Source: Methylobacterium currus
GTDB taxonomy: Bacteria > Pseudomonadota > Alphaproteobacteria > Rhizobiales > Beijerinckiaceae
Reading direction: 5' to 3'
Assembly (NCBI RefSeq): GCF_003058325.1
Contig: NZ_CP028843.1
Location: 1,698,501 to 1,762,500, forward strand
Length of the DNA: 64,000 nucleotides
Part shown: positions 1 to 8,967 of the stretch, one piece after another
How positions within the stretch are numbered: the stretch's first letter is position 1
How the letters are laid out: each line of letters starts with the position of its first letter
Position numbers and translations under genes: made by a program
Notes under the pieces: generated by a model
Databases searched by the model: none
Told to the model about the DNA's origin: nothing
What the model saw: the letters and a program-made list of their open reading frames with translations, nothing else

Positions 1-559
1 AGAGTGCCGCCTTATTGCGATTTACTCCCATTGGAGGAGTAGCCTATTCCGACGGCTTAAATGAACACCACGGCCCACCCGCAGCTGCCGCTAGCCTGAC
101 CATAATGAGTGTACAGAAAAGAGCCGTATTTTGTACATTCCCGGTCGGTGATGGTTCATGCGTTCGATTCGAGAGCACGAGATAACGGCCAATGCCAGGC
201 TAGCATGTCATGAATTCAAGTTTCGGGAAATTCGTCGCAATCGGACATTTCTGACTCAGCTTGCAAGGGGTCGCCTTAGGTCAACAGTATGGATTGCGCG
301 AGCGCCGCTGGAATGTCCAATTAGGGTCTAGGCGGTGTGAAAACTCGGGCGGGTCATGAAATTGTAGAGCAATCTTCCACGCTGCTGCCATTCTAGGGTC
401 AAAACCCAATCAGCTTGACCATGCAGGGGACTGCTTGCGACCCGTTGCGGGCTCTTGGGAGGTCTGCTTTCGGGTTTAACCCGCAGGTTACGATACCGCT
501 TCTGGAACTGAGCCTCCCTAGGAATTACAATCAAAAATTCCGGTAGAGGAGGAAATCAG
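1..559. other. Non-coding stretch with one arm of an inverted repeat
   Basis: I see no convincing gene here. A 68-codon frame on the minus strand (328-534) has no ribosome binding site and its translation contains a short run (HGQADWVLTL) that recurs at about 1630-1660 because the DNA is repeated there in inverse orientation, so it reads as repeat DNA rather than protein. Confidence 0.5.
393..420 (+). repeat. Left arm of 28-bp perfect inverted repeat
   Basis: This arm (CTAGGGTCAAAACCC... to ...AGCTTGACC) is the exact reverse complement of 1637-1664. The weaker similarity continues inward for about 10 bases (CCCCTGCA versus CCCCTCGCA). The two arms bracket the secreted-protein gene at 560-1333. 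Confidence 0.85.
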
Positions 560-1333
560 ATGAATTTTCTACATCACATCACCTTCTGTGGGTGCCTCTT
601 CGCCTCCATCGTCAATTTCCCGAGTGTTACACATGCCGAGCGTTTAGTCCAGTCCGCCACGGAGCAGCGAACTTATTTATTCATCAAATCCGATGACGCA
701 AAGATCAAGAATACTCTTCCTGCCGGCTGGAGCCCTGCGCGGAATGTCGGTCCGTTGAAGGATGCAAATTTTGTCATTGTACTTATTGAAGCCTTGGCAG
801 GAAGCGATGCAGAGGGAAAACCGATCTTGCATCAAGGCAAGACGGCCGTCCTCGGCATTCCGGCAACGAACGACAAGACCGGAGAGCCAGGGTTTATGGT
901 GAGTGGCGGGTTTGTATCGAACGCAAGCACCGCACCCGGCGCTTACGACCTGTACGCGCCGGCCTCGTTCACGATGACAAAATCGTCCCGATCGGAAGGC
1001 GACGCCGTGACGGCGGTGACCGAGCAGTGGCTGATCCGATCAGAAAAGGGTGATAGGATTGAATTCGATGTCGGGTACGACCGCGGTATCGGCAACTGGG
1101 CACATGCCGAGCCACACGTCTACTCTGCGCGACATCCAGATTTTTACCGCGTCTATAAGGTCGACCAAGTGACCGAGGTCGTACATACCACTGTTCAGGA
1201 TCATAAGAAGGCCAAGCACGTTAAATTTATTGCTGATGGGCCGCAAATTTCTCGTTTTTTTGATAGTAAATCAGAACTCGTGGCTGTTATATCCTATCCA
1301 GCGTATCATCGAAAGATATATTTACCAGAGTAG
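560..1333 (+). CDS. Secreted hypothetical protein, possibly acetoacetate-decarboxylase-like
   Basis: A 257-residue protein with an export signal (hydrophobic residues 7-20, Ala-rich cleavage region near THA-ER at 25-28). The mature part is rich in beta-type segments, and the stretch LPAGWSP...ANFVIVLIEAL followed by a GGFVSNA loop resembles the acetoacetate decarboxylase-like fold, but I see no certain catalytic lysine, so the family call is weak. An AGAGGAGGAAATC ribosome site sits just before the ATG. Base composition is more AT-rich than the backbone genes. It stands alone between two arms of an inverted repeat, which suggests acquisition as a unit. Function unknown. Confidence 0.65.
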   Translation: MNFLHHITFCGCLFASIVNFPSVTHAERLVQSATEQRTYLFIKSDDAKIKNTLPAGWSPARNVGPLKDANFVIVLIEALAGSDAEGKPILHQGKTAVLGIPATNDKTGEPGFMVSGGFVSNASTAPGAYDLYAPASFTMTKSSRSEGDAVTAVTEQWLIRSEKGDRIEFDVGYDRGIGNWAHAEPHVYSARHPDFYRVYKVDQVTEVVHTTVQDHKKAKHVKFIADGPQISRFFDSKSELVAVISYPAYHRKIYLPE

Positions 1334-2035
1334 TTGAAGTATCGCATAATCAATGATGGTCGATCAACGATAAGGCGGTAGAAGCAACTATCCGGAGCAG
1401 AGGCCGAGAGGCTGGCTACGGTAATCATGTTGCCTTTGCCGCCTTAGCGCCCCGCTCGCTGCTTCGCCATCGACCTACGGCGACTGTCTTGCTTTGATCC
1501 GCACGGATTGCCGAGACGGACAAACTTGTTTCGGTCTGGTCGAATGGGCTCAAGAGCGATACGTCCGCTCTAGGGCAAGGTGCCAGGGTCCGCTTCCCAC
1601 CCCGAGCGGTCCTTCGCCCTGGGCAACCCCTCGCACGGTCAAGCTGATTGGGTTTTGACCCTAGCATCCTGGGTGGCAGCCGATATGCCGTCAGCATGCC
1701 TTTGCGGACGCTTCCCAGAGTGCGGGGGGGAAGATCCTTCTACAGGCTCTGCGTTTTCACACACCCTCGGTCGGCAGCGGCCCGTCACACGGCCAGGCTC
1801 AAAGGGTTTCGATCCTAGCTGTGCGTCGGCGCCCGCTCCATCTGGTTCCTTCGGTGCTTATCCAGCTTAGCAATCGCCGACTCCGCCAGCGTACTTTTGC
1901 GCGTCAGATGCCGATTGGCCATCGTTTGAAATTCGTTGGTCTCTGAAATTTGATCAATTGATATATTATCAAAGGATGCCATAGCATTATTATACGTATG
2001 CTTGAATCAATTATAATTGACTCTCCGTATAGTTC
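1334..2035. other. Non-coding stretch before IS element
   Basis: No supported gene. It holds the right arm of the inverted repeat at 1637-1664. A 35-codon frame on the minus strand (1815-1922, starting MANRHLTRKS) is open but has no ribosome site. The last 150 bases are AT-rich. Confidence 0.4.
1637..1664 (-). repeat. Right arm of 28-bp perfect inverted repeat
   Basis: Exact reverse complement of 393-420. The distance between the inner ends of the arms is about 1.2 kb and contains one gene. Confidence 0.85.
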
Positions 2036-2037
2036 TA

Positions 2038-2897
2038 GAGCGTGTTATGAACTGATTATTATGCGCTCGATCTTGCTGAGCATGTCGCAGACGAAAGCGA
2101 CCATGTGCAGGCCGGCCAGCGTGCTGGCATAGCGCTCATAATCCTTGACCAGCCGGCGGCAGCGCGTCGCCCAGGCCAACGAGCGCTCCACCACCCAGCG
2201 GCGCGGCAACAGAACGAAGCCGCGCTTGGCCTCGGGTGCACGGACCACCTCCAGGGCGACCCCGTTCGCTTCCGCCGCCCGCGCCGGCTTCTCGCCCGTG
2301 TAGCCCTGATCGACGAACGCCTTCTTCACGCTGCCATCCGTCTCCGCCTGCACCGCGCACGTCAACGCACCGACCTGGCTGCGGTCGTCGACGTCAGCGG
2401 GCGTGACGTGCAGCGCCACGATATGGCCCGGCGTGTCGACCGCCAGATGCAGCTTGGAGCCGCGCTTGCGCTTGGCGCCATCGTAGCCCGCCCGCTCGCC
2501 GCTCTCAGGCGACGAGCGCAGGGTGCGGCTGTCCAGGATGACGGCTGAGGGCTCTGGCTCGCGTTCCGCCGCCTGCCGCAGCACGGCCCGCAGATCACCC
2601 GCCACCTCGCCAAAGCAGTCAGCCGCCAACCAGCGCTGGGTCTGCTGGTAGACCGCCGCCCAGGGCGGCAGGTCGTGGGGCATGAAGCGCCACGGCGCAC
2701 CCGTCTTGACGATGTAGCGCAGCCCGTTGAACACCTCGCGCAGGTCGTGGTCGCGCTGGCCCGAGTCCTCGCGCAGCAGCGCCAGATAGGGGGCGACCAG
2801 CGCCCATTCTTCATCGGACACGTCGGACGGGTAGGCGGGGCGATCGGCGCTCATACCCCTCAACACCCACGCTACCTCATAAGTTCATAACACGCTC
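2038..2897 (-). mobile_element. IS5-family insertion sequence, complete
   Basis: The ends are perfect 16-bp terminal inverted repeats (GAGCGTGTTATGAACT at 2038-2053 and its complement at 2882-2897). Each end is flanked by TA (2036-2037 and 2898-2899), which fits the short TA-type target duplication known for parts of the IS5 family. The 860-bp element holds a single transposase gene whose stop codon lies inside the left repeat. It appears intact. Confidence 0.92.
2045..2866 (-). CDS. IS5-family DDE transposase
   Basis: The 273-residue protein has the IS5-type N-terminal DUF4096-like region (DVSDEEWALVAPYL...GLRYIVKTGAPWRFMP) and the DDE core: first Asp in AVILDSRT, second in KKAFVDQGYTGE, and Glu in WVVERSLAW, with the usual Arg/Lys seven residues on. 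The frame is continuous, so this differs from IS5 relatives that use a frameshift. Translation could start at GTG 2866 or at the ATG 12 bases further in (2854, MSADRP). It moves the surrounding IS; nothing suggests inactivation. Confidence 0.93.
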   Translation of the reverse strand: MLRGMSADRPAYPSDVSDEEWALVAPYLALLREDSGQRDHDLREVFNGLRYIVKTGAPWRFMPHDLPPWAAVYQQTQRWLAADCFGEVAGDLRAVLRQAAEREPEPSAVILDSRTLRSSPESGERAGYDGAKRKRGSKLHLAVDTPGHIVALHVTPADVDDRSQVGALTCAVQAETDGSVKKAFVDQGYTGEKPARAAEANGVALEVVRAPEAKRGFVLLPRRWVVERSLAWATRCRRLVKDYERYASTLAGLHMVAFVCDMLSKIERIIISS

Positions 2898-2899
2898 TA

Positions 2900-3221
2900 A
2901 ACTATTTTGCATTGTCTGTATTGATCTAATTGGCAATATCTAGGGGTAGATGGATGCCCTCTCGCGGCACGATTGACCTAAGCATCTCTTCTGCAGCCAT
3001 AAATATCAAATGCGCAGAGGCTGGGCTCATCTCCGCGGCAATCATTAATATTGCTGACCGGAAATGATGGTTGGTAACTACAATTTTTTGTCATAGCGCA
3101 CGTCGGCTAAGCTATTGCGCATCCCGCTCAAAGACCAGCCACATCCAATTCCGATAAAATTAGCATCGAAGCGGCGGGATTTTAGCGGGATGCACTAGGT
3201 AATATGACTACTAGATTGATG
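2900..3221. other. Intergenic stretch without recognised features
   Basis: AT-rich for this genome and without a supported open frame on either strand. It is the region downstream of both the MucR-like gene and the IS. Confidence 0.4.
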
Positions 3222-3728
3222 TCACTCGGCGGCGGCCTCGACCTTTTTGGGCCGACCGCGGCGGACCGGCGTGGGTTCGGCCGCCTTCGCCTCGACCTCA
3301 GCCTTCCGCCCGGCCGCCTGGTCACGCCGGATCTGGCCGAGCCCCAGGCTCTTGGCGAGCTCGGAGCGCTGGGCCGCGTAGCTGGCCGCGACCATCGGGT
3401 AGTCGAAGGGTAGGCCGAACTTCTGTCGATACTCCTCCGGGGTGAGCCCACGGGTCGTGAGGTGCCGCTTAAGGCTCTTGTACGGCTTGCCGTCCAAGAA
3501 GCTCGTGATTGCGTCGGGCGTGACCGACTTCCGGATCTGCGCGGCGGTGACCTTGTGATCCTCCTCCGGTGCGGCTTGCGGCTTGTTGAGCCCGGCAAGC
3601 GACGCATGAATGGAGGCGATCAGGCCGGGCAGCTCTGCCATCGGGACGTTGTTCTTCGAGACGTAAGCGCCGACGATATCGCTCGTCAGCTCGATCATGG
3701 GAGATATGATAGAGGCCGCGTCGTCCAT
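3222..3728 (-). CDS. MucR/Ros-family transcriptional regulator
   Basis: A MucR-family DNA-binding protein of 168 residues. It shows the family N terminus (IELTSDIVGAYVSKNNVP...ELPGLI) and the DNA-binding part SVTPDAITSFLDGKPYKSLKRHL followed by RGLTPEEYRQKFGLPFDYPMVA. In classical Ros/MucR the first part of this motif carries zinc-binding Cys residues; here that position reads TSFLDG, so the Cys ligands are missing, a variant I recall in Methylobacterium paralogues. The upstream frame is longer, but GGAAAA lies six bases before the ATG at 3728; the ATG at 3740 is the alternative. The C terminus is basic (RRGRPKK). Confidence 0.85.
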   Translation of the reverse strand: MDDAASIISPMIELTSDIVGAYVSKNNVPMAELPGLIASIHASLAGLNKPQAAPEEDHKVTAAQIRKSVTPDAITSFLDGKPYKSLKRHLTTRGLTPEEYRQKFGLPFDYPMVAASYAAQRSELAKSLGLGQIRRDQAAGRKAEVEAKAAEPTPVRRGRPKKVEAAAE

Positions 3729-3740
3729 ATTATTTTCCAT

Positions 3741-4238
3741 TTTTGAGACATGCTCGTGATGCGGTCTGTCTTTCACGAGGTCAAGCGATATAAATTCGCA
3801 CCGGACCGGCGCAGCATCGTCGATGCAGGCACATATCAAGAACATATGAAGAGACGCCCAAACGAGGGGCGAGTCGCCATCAGTTTCGACTGCACAGAAA
3901 CACCCGCCCAACGGATACCGTCATGGTGTTGAGAGGCTAGAGAGTCGCGCGCCGAGGTGCGGCGCGGCGCGGGTGCCGACGATCGATTTCGCCGCACGAC
4001 CTTAGAGCTTGGCGCCGCCGCCCACACACAACGCGTCCGTTGCGTGAGGTATTGGACCAGAAACAATTGATATTGCGAGAAGGGCAAGCCTGCCAGGGAG
4101 TGTCACCGCTCTCGAGAAGGCCGCATTAAACAACAAAAGGGCCGTATGAGGAATTCTAGGCAGAGAAGTTAGCGGCCCAGTAACCAACGGTGGATTTTAT
4201 GAGATCCAGCGTTAGCGTTTAGCCTCCTCGGATTTCTG
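3741..4238. other. Intergenic stretch upstream of the chemoreceptor gene
   Basis: No convincing gene. Frames here on the minus strand lack ribosome sites and similarity to known families. It must contain the promoters of the divergent mucR-like and chemoreceptor genes, but I can pick no clear promoter by eye. Confidence 0.4.
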
Positions 4239-5924
4239 ATGCGTATCTCGATCAAGGCCGCACTCACCGGCCTTTTTGGCTTGCTGGTGGTCATCGTCGT
4301 GGGCGAGAGCGCCCTCACGCTGATCAAGCTCAGCGCCATCCGCCTAAGCGCGACCGAAGTTGCAGGCAACTGGCTGCCCTCTGTGCAGATGCTCGGTGAA
4401 CTGAAGTCGGGAGTGGATGGCGCGCGCGTGAAGCAGTACCGGCTAGTAGCTGCGACGCGAGATGCCGAGCAACTCGCTGTACACAAAAAGCAATATCTGG
4501 ATACGGACGTGATGCTTGCCGCGGCACGCAAGCGTTACGAGCTTCTGATCTCCTCGCCTGAGGAGCGTGCTCTGTATGACCGCTTCGTGCAAACCTGGAC
4601 CCAGTTCGATGCCGTCGGCAAACGCGCCGTGCAGCTGATGGATTCAGGTCGTCAAACCGAAGCGTTAGCTGAGATTACGAGCCAGGATGTCGTGAAGATC
4701 TACACCGCACTGGCTGATATTATCGGACAAGCCATCACTCTGAACCGGCAGGGCGCGCAGAATGAAGCCGACGCGACCGTGGCGAGCGCGGATGGTGCGA
4801 CTCGGGTTACCTATCTCGCCATGGCCATCGCGCTGATTGCTGCATTAGGTTCGATGCTGTTCAGCCTGCTGCGAGTCTCGCAGCCGATTACCCGGATGAC
4901 GGCAACGATGAGCACGCTCGCGGCCGGCGACACGACAGTTGCGGTTCATGGTGCCGACCGGCGCGACGAGATCGGCGCGATGGCCGCTGCTGTGCAGGTG
5001 TTCAAGGACAATCTCATCCATACCCGCCGGCTCGAAGAGGAAACCGCTCTGGCCCGTGCCTCGGCCGAGGAGCAGCGCCGCGCCGGCATGCGCCAGATGG
5101 CGGATGCCTTCGAGCGGGCCGTCGGCGGCATCGTCGGCCAGGTCTCAGCCTCTGCAACCGAGCTCCAGGCCACCGCTCAGACCATGACTGCGACCGCGAC
5201 CCAAACGGCCGCGCAGTCCACCGCCGTGGCGGCCGCGGCGGAAGAGGCTTCGTCGAACGTGGGCACGGTAGCGGCGGCGGCGGAGGAGCTCGGCGCCTCG
5301 GTGAGCGAGATCGGCCGCCAAGTCGACGGCTCCGCGCGGCTCGCTCAGGCGGCTGTGACCGAAGCCGGGCAGACCGTGCATCAGGTCCGTGCGTTGACCG
5401 AGGCTACTGCCCGCATTGGCGACGTGGTCGGGCTGATCTCGTCGATCGCCGCGCAGACCAACCTCCTGGCGCTCAACGCCACGATCGAGGCGGCCCGCGC
5501 CGGGGCGGCGGGGCGCGGCTTCGCGGTGGTGGCCGCCGAAGTGAAGGAACTCGCTGGCCAGACCGCGAAGGCCACCGAGGAGATCACCAGCCAGATCGCG
5601 GCGATCCAGGCCTCGACGGGTCAGGCGGCGGGAGCGATCGGCCAGATCACCGCCCGGATCGAGGAGATCTCTGGGGTCGCGACCTCAATTGCGGCGGCCG
5701 TGGAGGAGCAGGGCGCGGCAACCCGTGAGATCGTGCGTAACGTGAGCCAGGCGGCGGCCGGCACCGGCGAGGTGACGGGCAATATCGCCGGGGTGGCGGG
5801 CGCGGCGGAGGAGACTGGGGCGGCGGCGAGCCAAGTGCTGGCCTCGGCCTCCGAGCTTTCGCGCCAGTCCGAGTATCTCGGCGCGGAGGTCGCCCGCTTC
5901 CTCGCCACCGTCAGGGCCGCCTAA
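4239..5924 (+). CDS. Methyl-accepting chemotaxis protein
   Basis: A membrane chemoreceptor of 561 residues. It has TM1 (about 8-30), a periplasmic four-helix-bundle-type sensor domain (about 35-185), TM2 (about 190-212), a HAMP linker (about 212-265, with [16 protein letters not shown]), and a cytoplasmic signalling hairpin with the conserved tip [20 protein letters not shown] near residues 400-420. Methylation-type Glu/Gln-Glu positions occur in the Ala-rich helices. The architecture is that of class 4HB receptors; the ligand cannot be told. No che genes are adjacent, which is usual for receptor genes in Methylobacterium. A hairpin follows the stop. Confidence 0.93.
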   Translation: MRISIKAALTGLFGLLVVIVVGESALTLIKLSAIRLSATEVAGNWLPSVQMLGELKSGVDGARVKQYRLVAATRDAEQLAVHKKQYLDTDVMLAAARKRYELLISSPEERALYDRFVQTWTQFDAVGKRAVQLMDSGRQTEALAEITSQDVVKIYTALADIIGQAITLNRQGAQNEADATVASADGATRVTYLAMAIALIAALGSMLFSLLRVSQPITRMTATMSTLAAGDTTVAVHGADRRDEIGAMAAAVQVFKDNLIHTRRLEEETALARASAEEQRRAGMRQMADAFERAVGGIVGQVSASATELQATAQTMTATATQTAAQSTAVAAAAEEASSNVGTVAAAAEELGASVSEIGRQVDGSARLAQAAVTEAGQTVHQVRALTEATARIGDVVGLISSIAAQTNLLALNATIEAARAGAAGRGFAVVAAEVKELAGQTAKATEEITSQIAAIQASTGQAAGAIGQITARIEEISGVATSIAAAVEEQGAATREIVRNVSQAAAGTGEVTGNIAGVAGAAEETGAAASQVLASASELSRQSEYLGAEVARFLATVRAA

Positions 5925-5935
5925 AACCGACCCGT

Positions 5936-5965
5936 GCGCGCTGTCTGCCACGACAGGCAGCGCGC
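5936..5965 (+). terminator. Hairpin after chemoreceptor gene
   Basis: GCGCGCTG...CAGCGCGC type stem (about 12 pairs with one wobble and one mismatch), starting 12 bases after the stop. There is no T-run after it, so it may be a Rho-assisted or weak terminator. Confidence 0.45.
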
Positions 5966-5981
5966 AGGACGTGGAGCGCTA

Positions 5982-6140
5982 CTACGCTCCCGACACGCTG
6001 CTCACCGTCTGAACCACAGCCGCGGGCAGCAGGGCGCGCTCCAGGCGCGCCTGCATGTCCCGCTCTGCCACCGCGGCCATGGCGAGGGCGATAAGGGCGA
6101 TGCCGACAACGGTCAGGATCGCGGCGCGCAGGTTCTGCAT
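5982..6140 (-). CDS. Small single-pass membrane or exported protein
   Basis: A 52-residue frame starting MQNLRAAILTVVGIALIALA, a strong membrane helix or signal sequence, followed by a short charged and then neutral tail. The start has only a weak AGGG upstream. Its hydrophobic start and short length are typical of small exported proteins annotated as hypothetical in Methylobacterium. It converges on the chemoreceptor gene. Function unknown; it may not be translated. Confidence 0.4.
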   Translation of the reverse strand: MQNLRAAILTVVGIALIALAMAAVAERDMQARLERALLPAAVVQTVSSVSGA

Positions 6141-6232
6141 GGGTGAAGCCCTGGATTGATCGGAGCGCAGCTATGGCCAGGCAGGGTGGCCGCGGTGTGG
6201 TCCGCCTCGGGCATCTTTGGGCTCAAATGGTT

Positions 6233-6424
6233 TCAGCCGTACTCTGAACCGATCGTTCGCTCGAACGCAGCCCCGCTCTGCTGCTGCCCTTTCGGATCGG
6301 CAACCGAGATGTCGCGGAAGCCTCGTGACATCAGCTCCCGGATTTTATCCAGCGCCTGCAAGTCCGTGCCGCATGCGAAGGCCAGTGTGCGGCCGGTCGG
6401 GTCTGTTCCTGTCACCTTGTACAA
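6233..6424 (-). CDS. Small hypothetical protein, TTG start
   Basis: A 63-residue protein [13 protein letters not shown]...[31 protein letters not shown]. The longer open frame begins 37 codons upstream, but a perfect AGGAGG at 6431-6436 lies six bases before a TTG at 6424, where the well-folded-looking sequence begins, so I choose the TTG. The pattern (short beta strand, helix, strand with DP-G turns) looks like a small alpha/beta domain that I recognise as a Methylobacterium-type conserved hypothetical. Function unknown. Confidence 0.6.
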   Translation of the reverse strand: MYKVTGTDPTGRTLAFACGTDLQALDKIRELMSRGFRDISVADPKGQQQSGAAFERTIGSEYG

Positions 6425-6581
6425 GCTCGTCCTCCTGTTCGGTGCCGAGCATACGGTAGCTTGGAGCAACCCGCGATCGTGCGCGCACCACGACCCCCCA
6501 ACCTTGCCGGGCGCTGAGCCCATCATTTTTCGCAACCCATCCAGATCAAGCGTGGTGACGCCGGCGCGGCGTTCTAGGCGA

Positions 6582-6836
6582 CTACCCGCCGCTCACCTGC
6601 TCCGCGAAGTCCTCCGGCACCTCGCCGAACTGACCGAGGATCGCGACGCTCTCCAGCTCACCCGTCTCGTCATCCGCCACGATGCGCAGGGCCGCTGCTC
6701 CCGGCATCCGCCCGGCGATCGCCTCGGCGCGTTTGAGCGCTCCATTCTCCGTCGGCGCCACATCCCGGTTGCCCGGCCGCAGCCGCTTCCGGTGGATCTC
6801 GAACGTCTGCACCATGAACGTCGTCCACATGCCCAT
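6582..6836 (-). CDS. Small conserved hypothetical protein
   Basis: An 84-residue acidic protein beginning [21 protein letters not shown] and continuing with a helix ([23 protein letters not shown]) and [20 protein letters not shown]. An AGGAG lies six bases before the ATG at 6836, which is preferred to the GTG one codon earlier. It resembles small Methylobacterium proteins I have seen beside stress or SOS genes. It is divergent from umuDC, with the LexA box between them, so it could share SOS control. Function unknown. Confidence 0.65.
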   Translation of the reverse strand: MGMWTTFMVQTFEIHRKRLRPGNRDVAPTENGALKRAEAIAGRMPGAAALRIVADDETGELESVAILGQFGEVPEDFAEQVSGG

Positions 6837-6913
6837 CACGATCTCCTGATCCTGCAGTCCCCGCTCCGCACAGGCTCGAAGCTCGGCCTTGACCGGGAAC
6901 CTCCGGCCTGTTT

Positions 6914-6928
6914 GTTCTCTTTGTGTTC
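6914..6928 (+). promoter_or_regulatory. LexA (SOS) box for umuDC
   Basis: The sequence is GTTC-TCTTTGT-GTTC, a perfect match to the direct-repeat GTTC-N7-GTTC operator known for alphaproteobacterial LexA. It ends 17 bases before the umuD start codon, a position where a repressor would block transcription or promoter clearance. Confidence 0.85.
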
Positions 6929-6945
6929 TAACACGGAGGGCGCGC

Positions 6946-7410
6946 GTGAGTCTCTATCGGGTCGGTGCAGAGGCGGCGGATGCGGGCGGGCTCGTGCGGA
7001 TTCCGTTCATGCTCCCGACCCTGTGCGCTGGCTTCCCGAGCCCGGCCGAGGACTTCATCGAGGGCGCGCTGGAGCTGCCGCGCTGGCTCGTGCCGAACCC
7101 GCCCGCCACCTTCATCTGGCGCGTGCGCGGCTGGTGCATGAAGGGCGCCGGCATCCACGACGAGGATCTGGCCGTGGTCGACCGCTCGCTCTCGCCCTCC
7201 TCCGGTGCGGTTGTGGTCGCAGTGGTCAACGGCGAAATGAGCCTCAAGCGCCTGGTGATGACCGGCAACCGGCTGGCGCTCACGTTCGACAACCCGGAGA
7301 TGGATCAGGACTTCGCCGTCGAGGATCTCGAGGAAGGCCTGCTCTGGGGCGTGCTGCTGCTCTCGGTGCGCTGGCACCACGTGAAGGCTCGGGCGAGCCT
7401 CAAGCGATGA
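6946..7410 (+). CDS. umuD: UmuD-like S24 protein with Cys at the catalytic Ser position
   Basis: A 154-residue S24-family protein, translationally coupled to umuC by an ATGA overlap. It starts at GTG 6946 after GGAGG. The self-cleavage region is present ([12 protein letters not shown], with an Ala-Gly scissile pair), and the catalytic Lys lies in GEMSLKRL. The motif GDSM that carries the nucleophilic Ser in UmuD and LexA reads GWCM here (about residue 64), so Asp-Ser has become Trp-Cys. Whether Cys supports RecA-stimulated cleavage cannot be told. UmuD' pairs with UmuC to make the mutagenic polymerase V. The LexA box in front predicts SOS induction. Confidence 0.88.
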   Translation: MSLYRVGAEAADAGGLVRIPFMLPTLCAGFPSPAEDFIEGALELPRWLVPNPPATFIWRVRGWCMKGAGIHDEDLAVVDRSLSPSSGAVVVAVVNGEMSLKRLVMTGNRLALTFDNPEMDQDFAVEDLEEGLLWGVLLLSVRWHHVKARASLKR

Positions 7411-8702
7411 GCCGGGCGATCGCGCTGATCGACGGCAACAGCTTCTACTGCTCCTGCGAGCGCGTGTTCGATCCGAAGCTCACGGGCGTGCCGGTGATCG
7501 TGCTCTCGAACAACGACGGCTGCGCCATCGCGCGGACCGCCGAGGCCAAGGCGCTTGGGATCAAGATGGGCGAGCCCTTCTTCAAGATCCGCAACCTGTG
7601 CCGCCAGAAGAACGTGCGCGTCTTCTCCTCAAACTATGCCCTCTACGGCGACATGAGCGCGAGGGCCAACACGGTCTACCGGCAGTTCGCGCCGGACGTG
7701 GAGATCTACTCCATCGACGAGAGCTTTCTGGATCTCTCGGACGTGCGCGAGCGTGACCGGGTTGCGCTGGCGCGGGATCTCCGCTCCACGGTGCGCCAGT
7801 GGACCGGCCTGCCGACCTGCGTCGGCATCGGGCCGACGAAGACGCTCGCCAAGCTCGCCAACTACATCGCCAAGACCATCCCAGAGCTCGGCGGCGTGTG
7901 CGACCTCTCGGACGAGGCCGAGCGCGCCGCCTGGATGGTCGGGATCTCGGTCGGGGAGGTCTGGGGGATCGGGCGCGCCTCGCTGGCCCGGCTGACCGCC
8001 ATGGGCGTCGACACGGTGGCGGACCTGCGCGACCTCGATCCCCGGCCGGCCCGCCAGTCGCTCACGGTGGTGGGCGAGCGGATCATCCATGAGCTGCGCG
8101 GCCGCGCCTGCTTGCCGCTCGAGATCGTACCGGCCAGGCGCAAGGGCTGCGCGGTGACCCGCTCGTTCTCGTCCCGCATCATGGAGCGGACGGTGCTCGA
8201 ACAGGCAGTGGCGGCGCATGCCACGCGGCTGGGCGAGAAGCTGCGGCGCGACGGGCTCGCGGTCTCGGCCGTGACGGTCTTCTACCACACCAGCGAACAC
8301 GACCGCGGTGACTCGATGCGCTCGGTCTCGACCGTCGTGCACCTGCCCGAAGCGACGAACGACAGCCGCCACCTCATCCAGGCTGCCCTTCATGGCGTGG
8401 CGAAGACCTGGAAGGAGCAGGGGCCGACGCCCTGGCGCTACAGCAAGGCCGGGCTCGTCACGACCGACCTCGTGCCGCTCGACGAGGCCCCGCGCCCGCT
8501 GTTCGACGCTCTCGACCGGGAGAAGTCCGGCAAGCTCATGGCAGCGATGGACACCTGCAACAGCCGGTTCGGGCGTGGCGCCGTGGTACCGGCGCGGGCG
8601 GGGCTGGTTGAGAAGCGCACCTGGTCGACGAAGTTCGAGATGCGCTCGCCGCGGTTCACGACGCGGTTGAGCGAGGTGCCGAATGTGTCGGCGATGCAGT
8701 GA
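7407..8702 (+). CDS. umuC: DNA polymerase V catalytic subunit UmuC
   Basis: A Y-family translesion polymerase of 431 residues. Palm-domain metal ligands are visible: Asp in [19 protein letters not shown] and the pair in [10 protein letters not shown]. The fingers motif [17 protein letters not shown] and the helix-hairpin-helix region ([18 protein letters not shown]) follow, then the little-finger domain with TRSFSSRI, and a C-terminal DUF4113-like end ([26 protein letters not shown]). The length matches UmuC. It overlaps umuD by four bases. It copies past lesions during the SOS response and is inferred to partner with the unusual UmuD upstream. Confidence 0.96.
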   Translation: MSRAIALIDGNSFYCSCERVFDPKLTGVPVIVLSNNDGCAIARTAEAKALGIKMGEPFFKIRNLCRQKNVRVFSSNYALYGDMSARANTVYRQFAPDVEIYSIDESFLDLSDVRERDRVALARDLRSTVRQWTGLPTCVGIGPTKTLAKLANYIAKTIPELGGVCDLSDEAERAAWMVGISVGEVWGIGRASLARLTAMGVDTVADLRDLDPRPARQSLTVVGERIIHELRGRACLPLEIVPARRKGCAVTRSFSSRIMERTVLEQAVAAHATRLGEKLRRDGLAVSAVTVFYHTSEHDRGDSMRSVSTVVHLPEATNDSRHLIQAALHGVAKTWKEQGPTPWRYSKAGLVTTDLVPLDEAPRPLFDALDREKSGKLMAAMDTCNSRFGRGAVVPARAGLVEKRTWSTKFEMRSPRFTTRLSEVPNVSAMQ

Positions 8703-8967
8703 GCGCAAAGGACAAGCTCCATCTTACGCGCACAATCATCGGCCAGCTTGCACTTTCCATCGCATCCTCATGTTCCGTGACACGGTAAGGCAACAGCGTC
8801 GGGGGGGGGGCGATCCATGTCAAAGCGAGGCGAATTACGTCGGATTCCAAGTGTGGATTGCTGGCTTGATCGTTGCACGGATTAATTTTATAATCGATCG
8901 AATCAATTTTTTCCGGGATCAGAAATCCATCCCATCAGACGGTAACTTGAAAGAAAGGAATAGACAT
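8703..8967. promoter_or_regulatory. Leader region of the AIPR gene
   Basis: A composition switch occurs here: GC-rich up to a G8 run (about 8804-8811), then AT-rich from about 8870. The promoter of the AIPR gene should lie in the AT-rich part; AAAGGAA precedes its ATG. The upstream in-frame codons are open but look non-coding. Confidence 0.4.

Noticed and set aside
328..534. 68-codon open frame on the minus strand
   Set aside because: No ribosome site, and part of its translation recurs at about 1630-1660 only because the DNA is an inverted repeat.
1815..1922. 35-codon frame MANRHLTRKS... on the minus strand
   Set aside because: No ribosome binding site and no family; too short to support from sequence alone.
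6156..7406. Long open frame upstream of and continuous with umuC
   Set aside because: The UmuC family start lies at ATG 7407, coupled to umuD; the upstream part is an antisense shadow of two small genes and of umuD.
8683..8967. 95-codon N-terminal extension of the AIPR frame
   Set aside because: It crosses the composition switch and a G8 run, looks non-coding, and a ribosome site with AIPR-like start is present at 8968.
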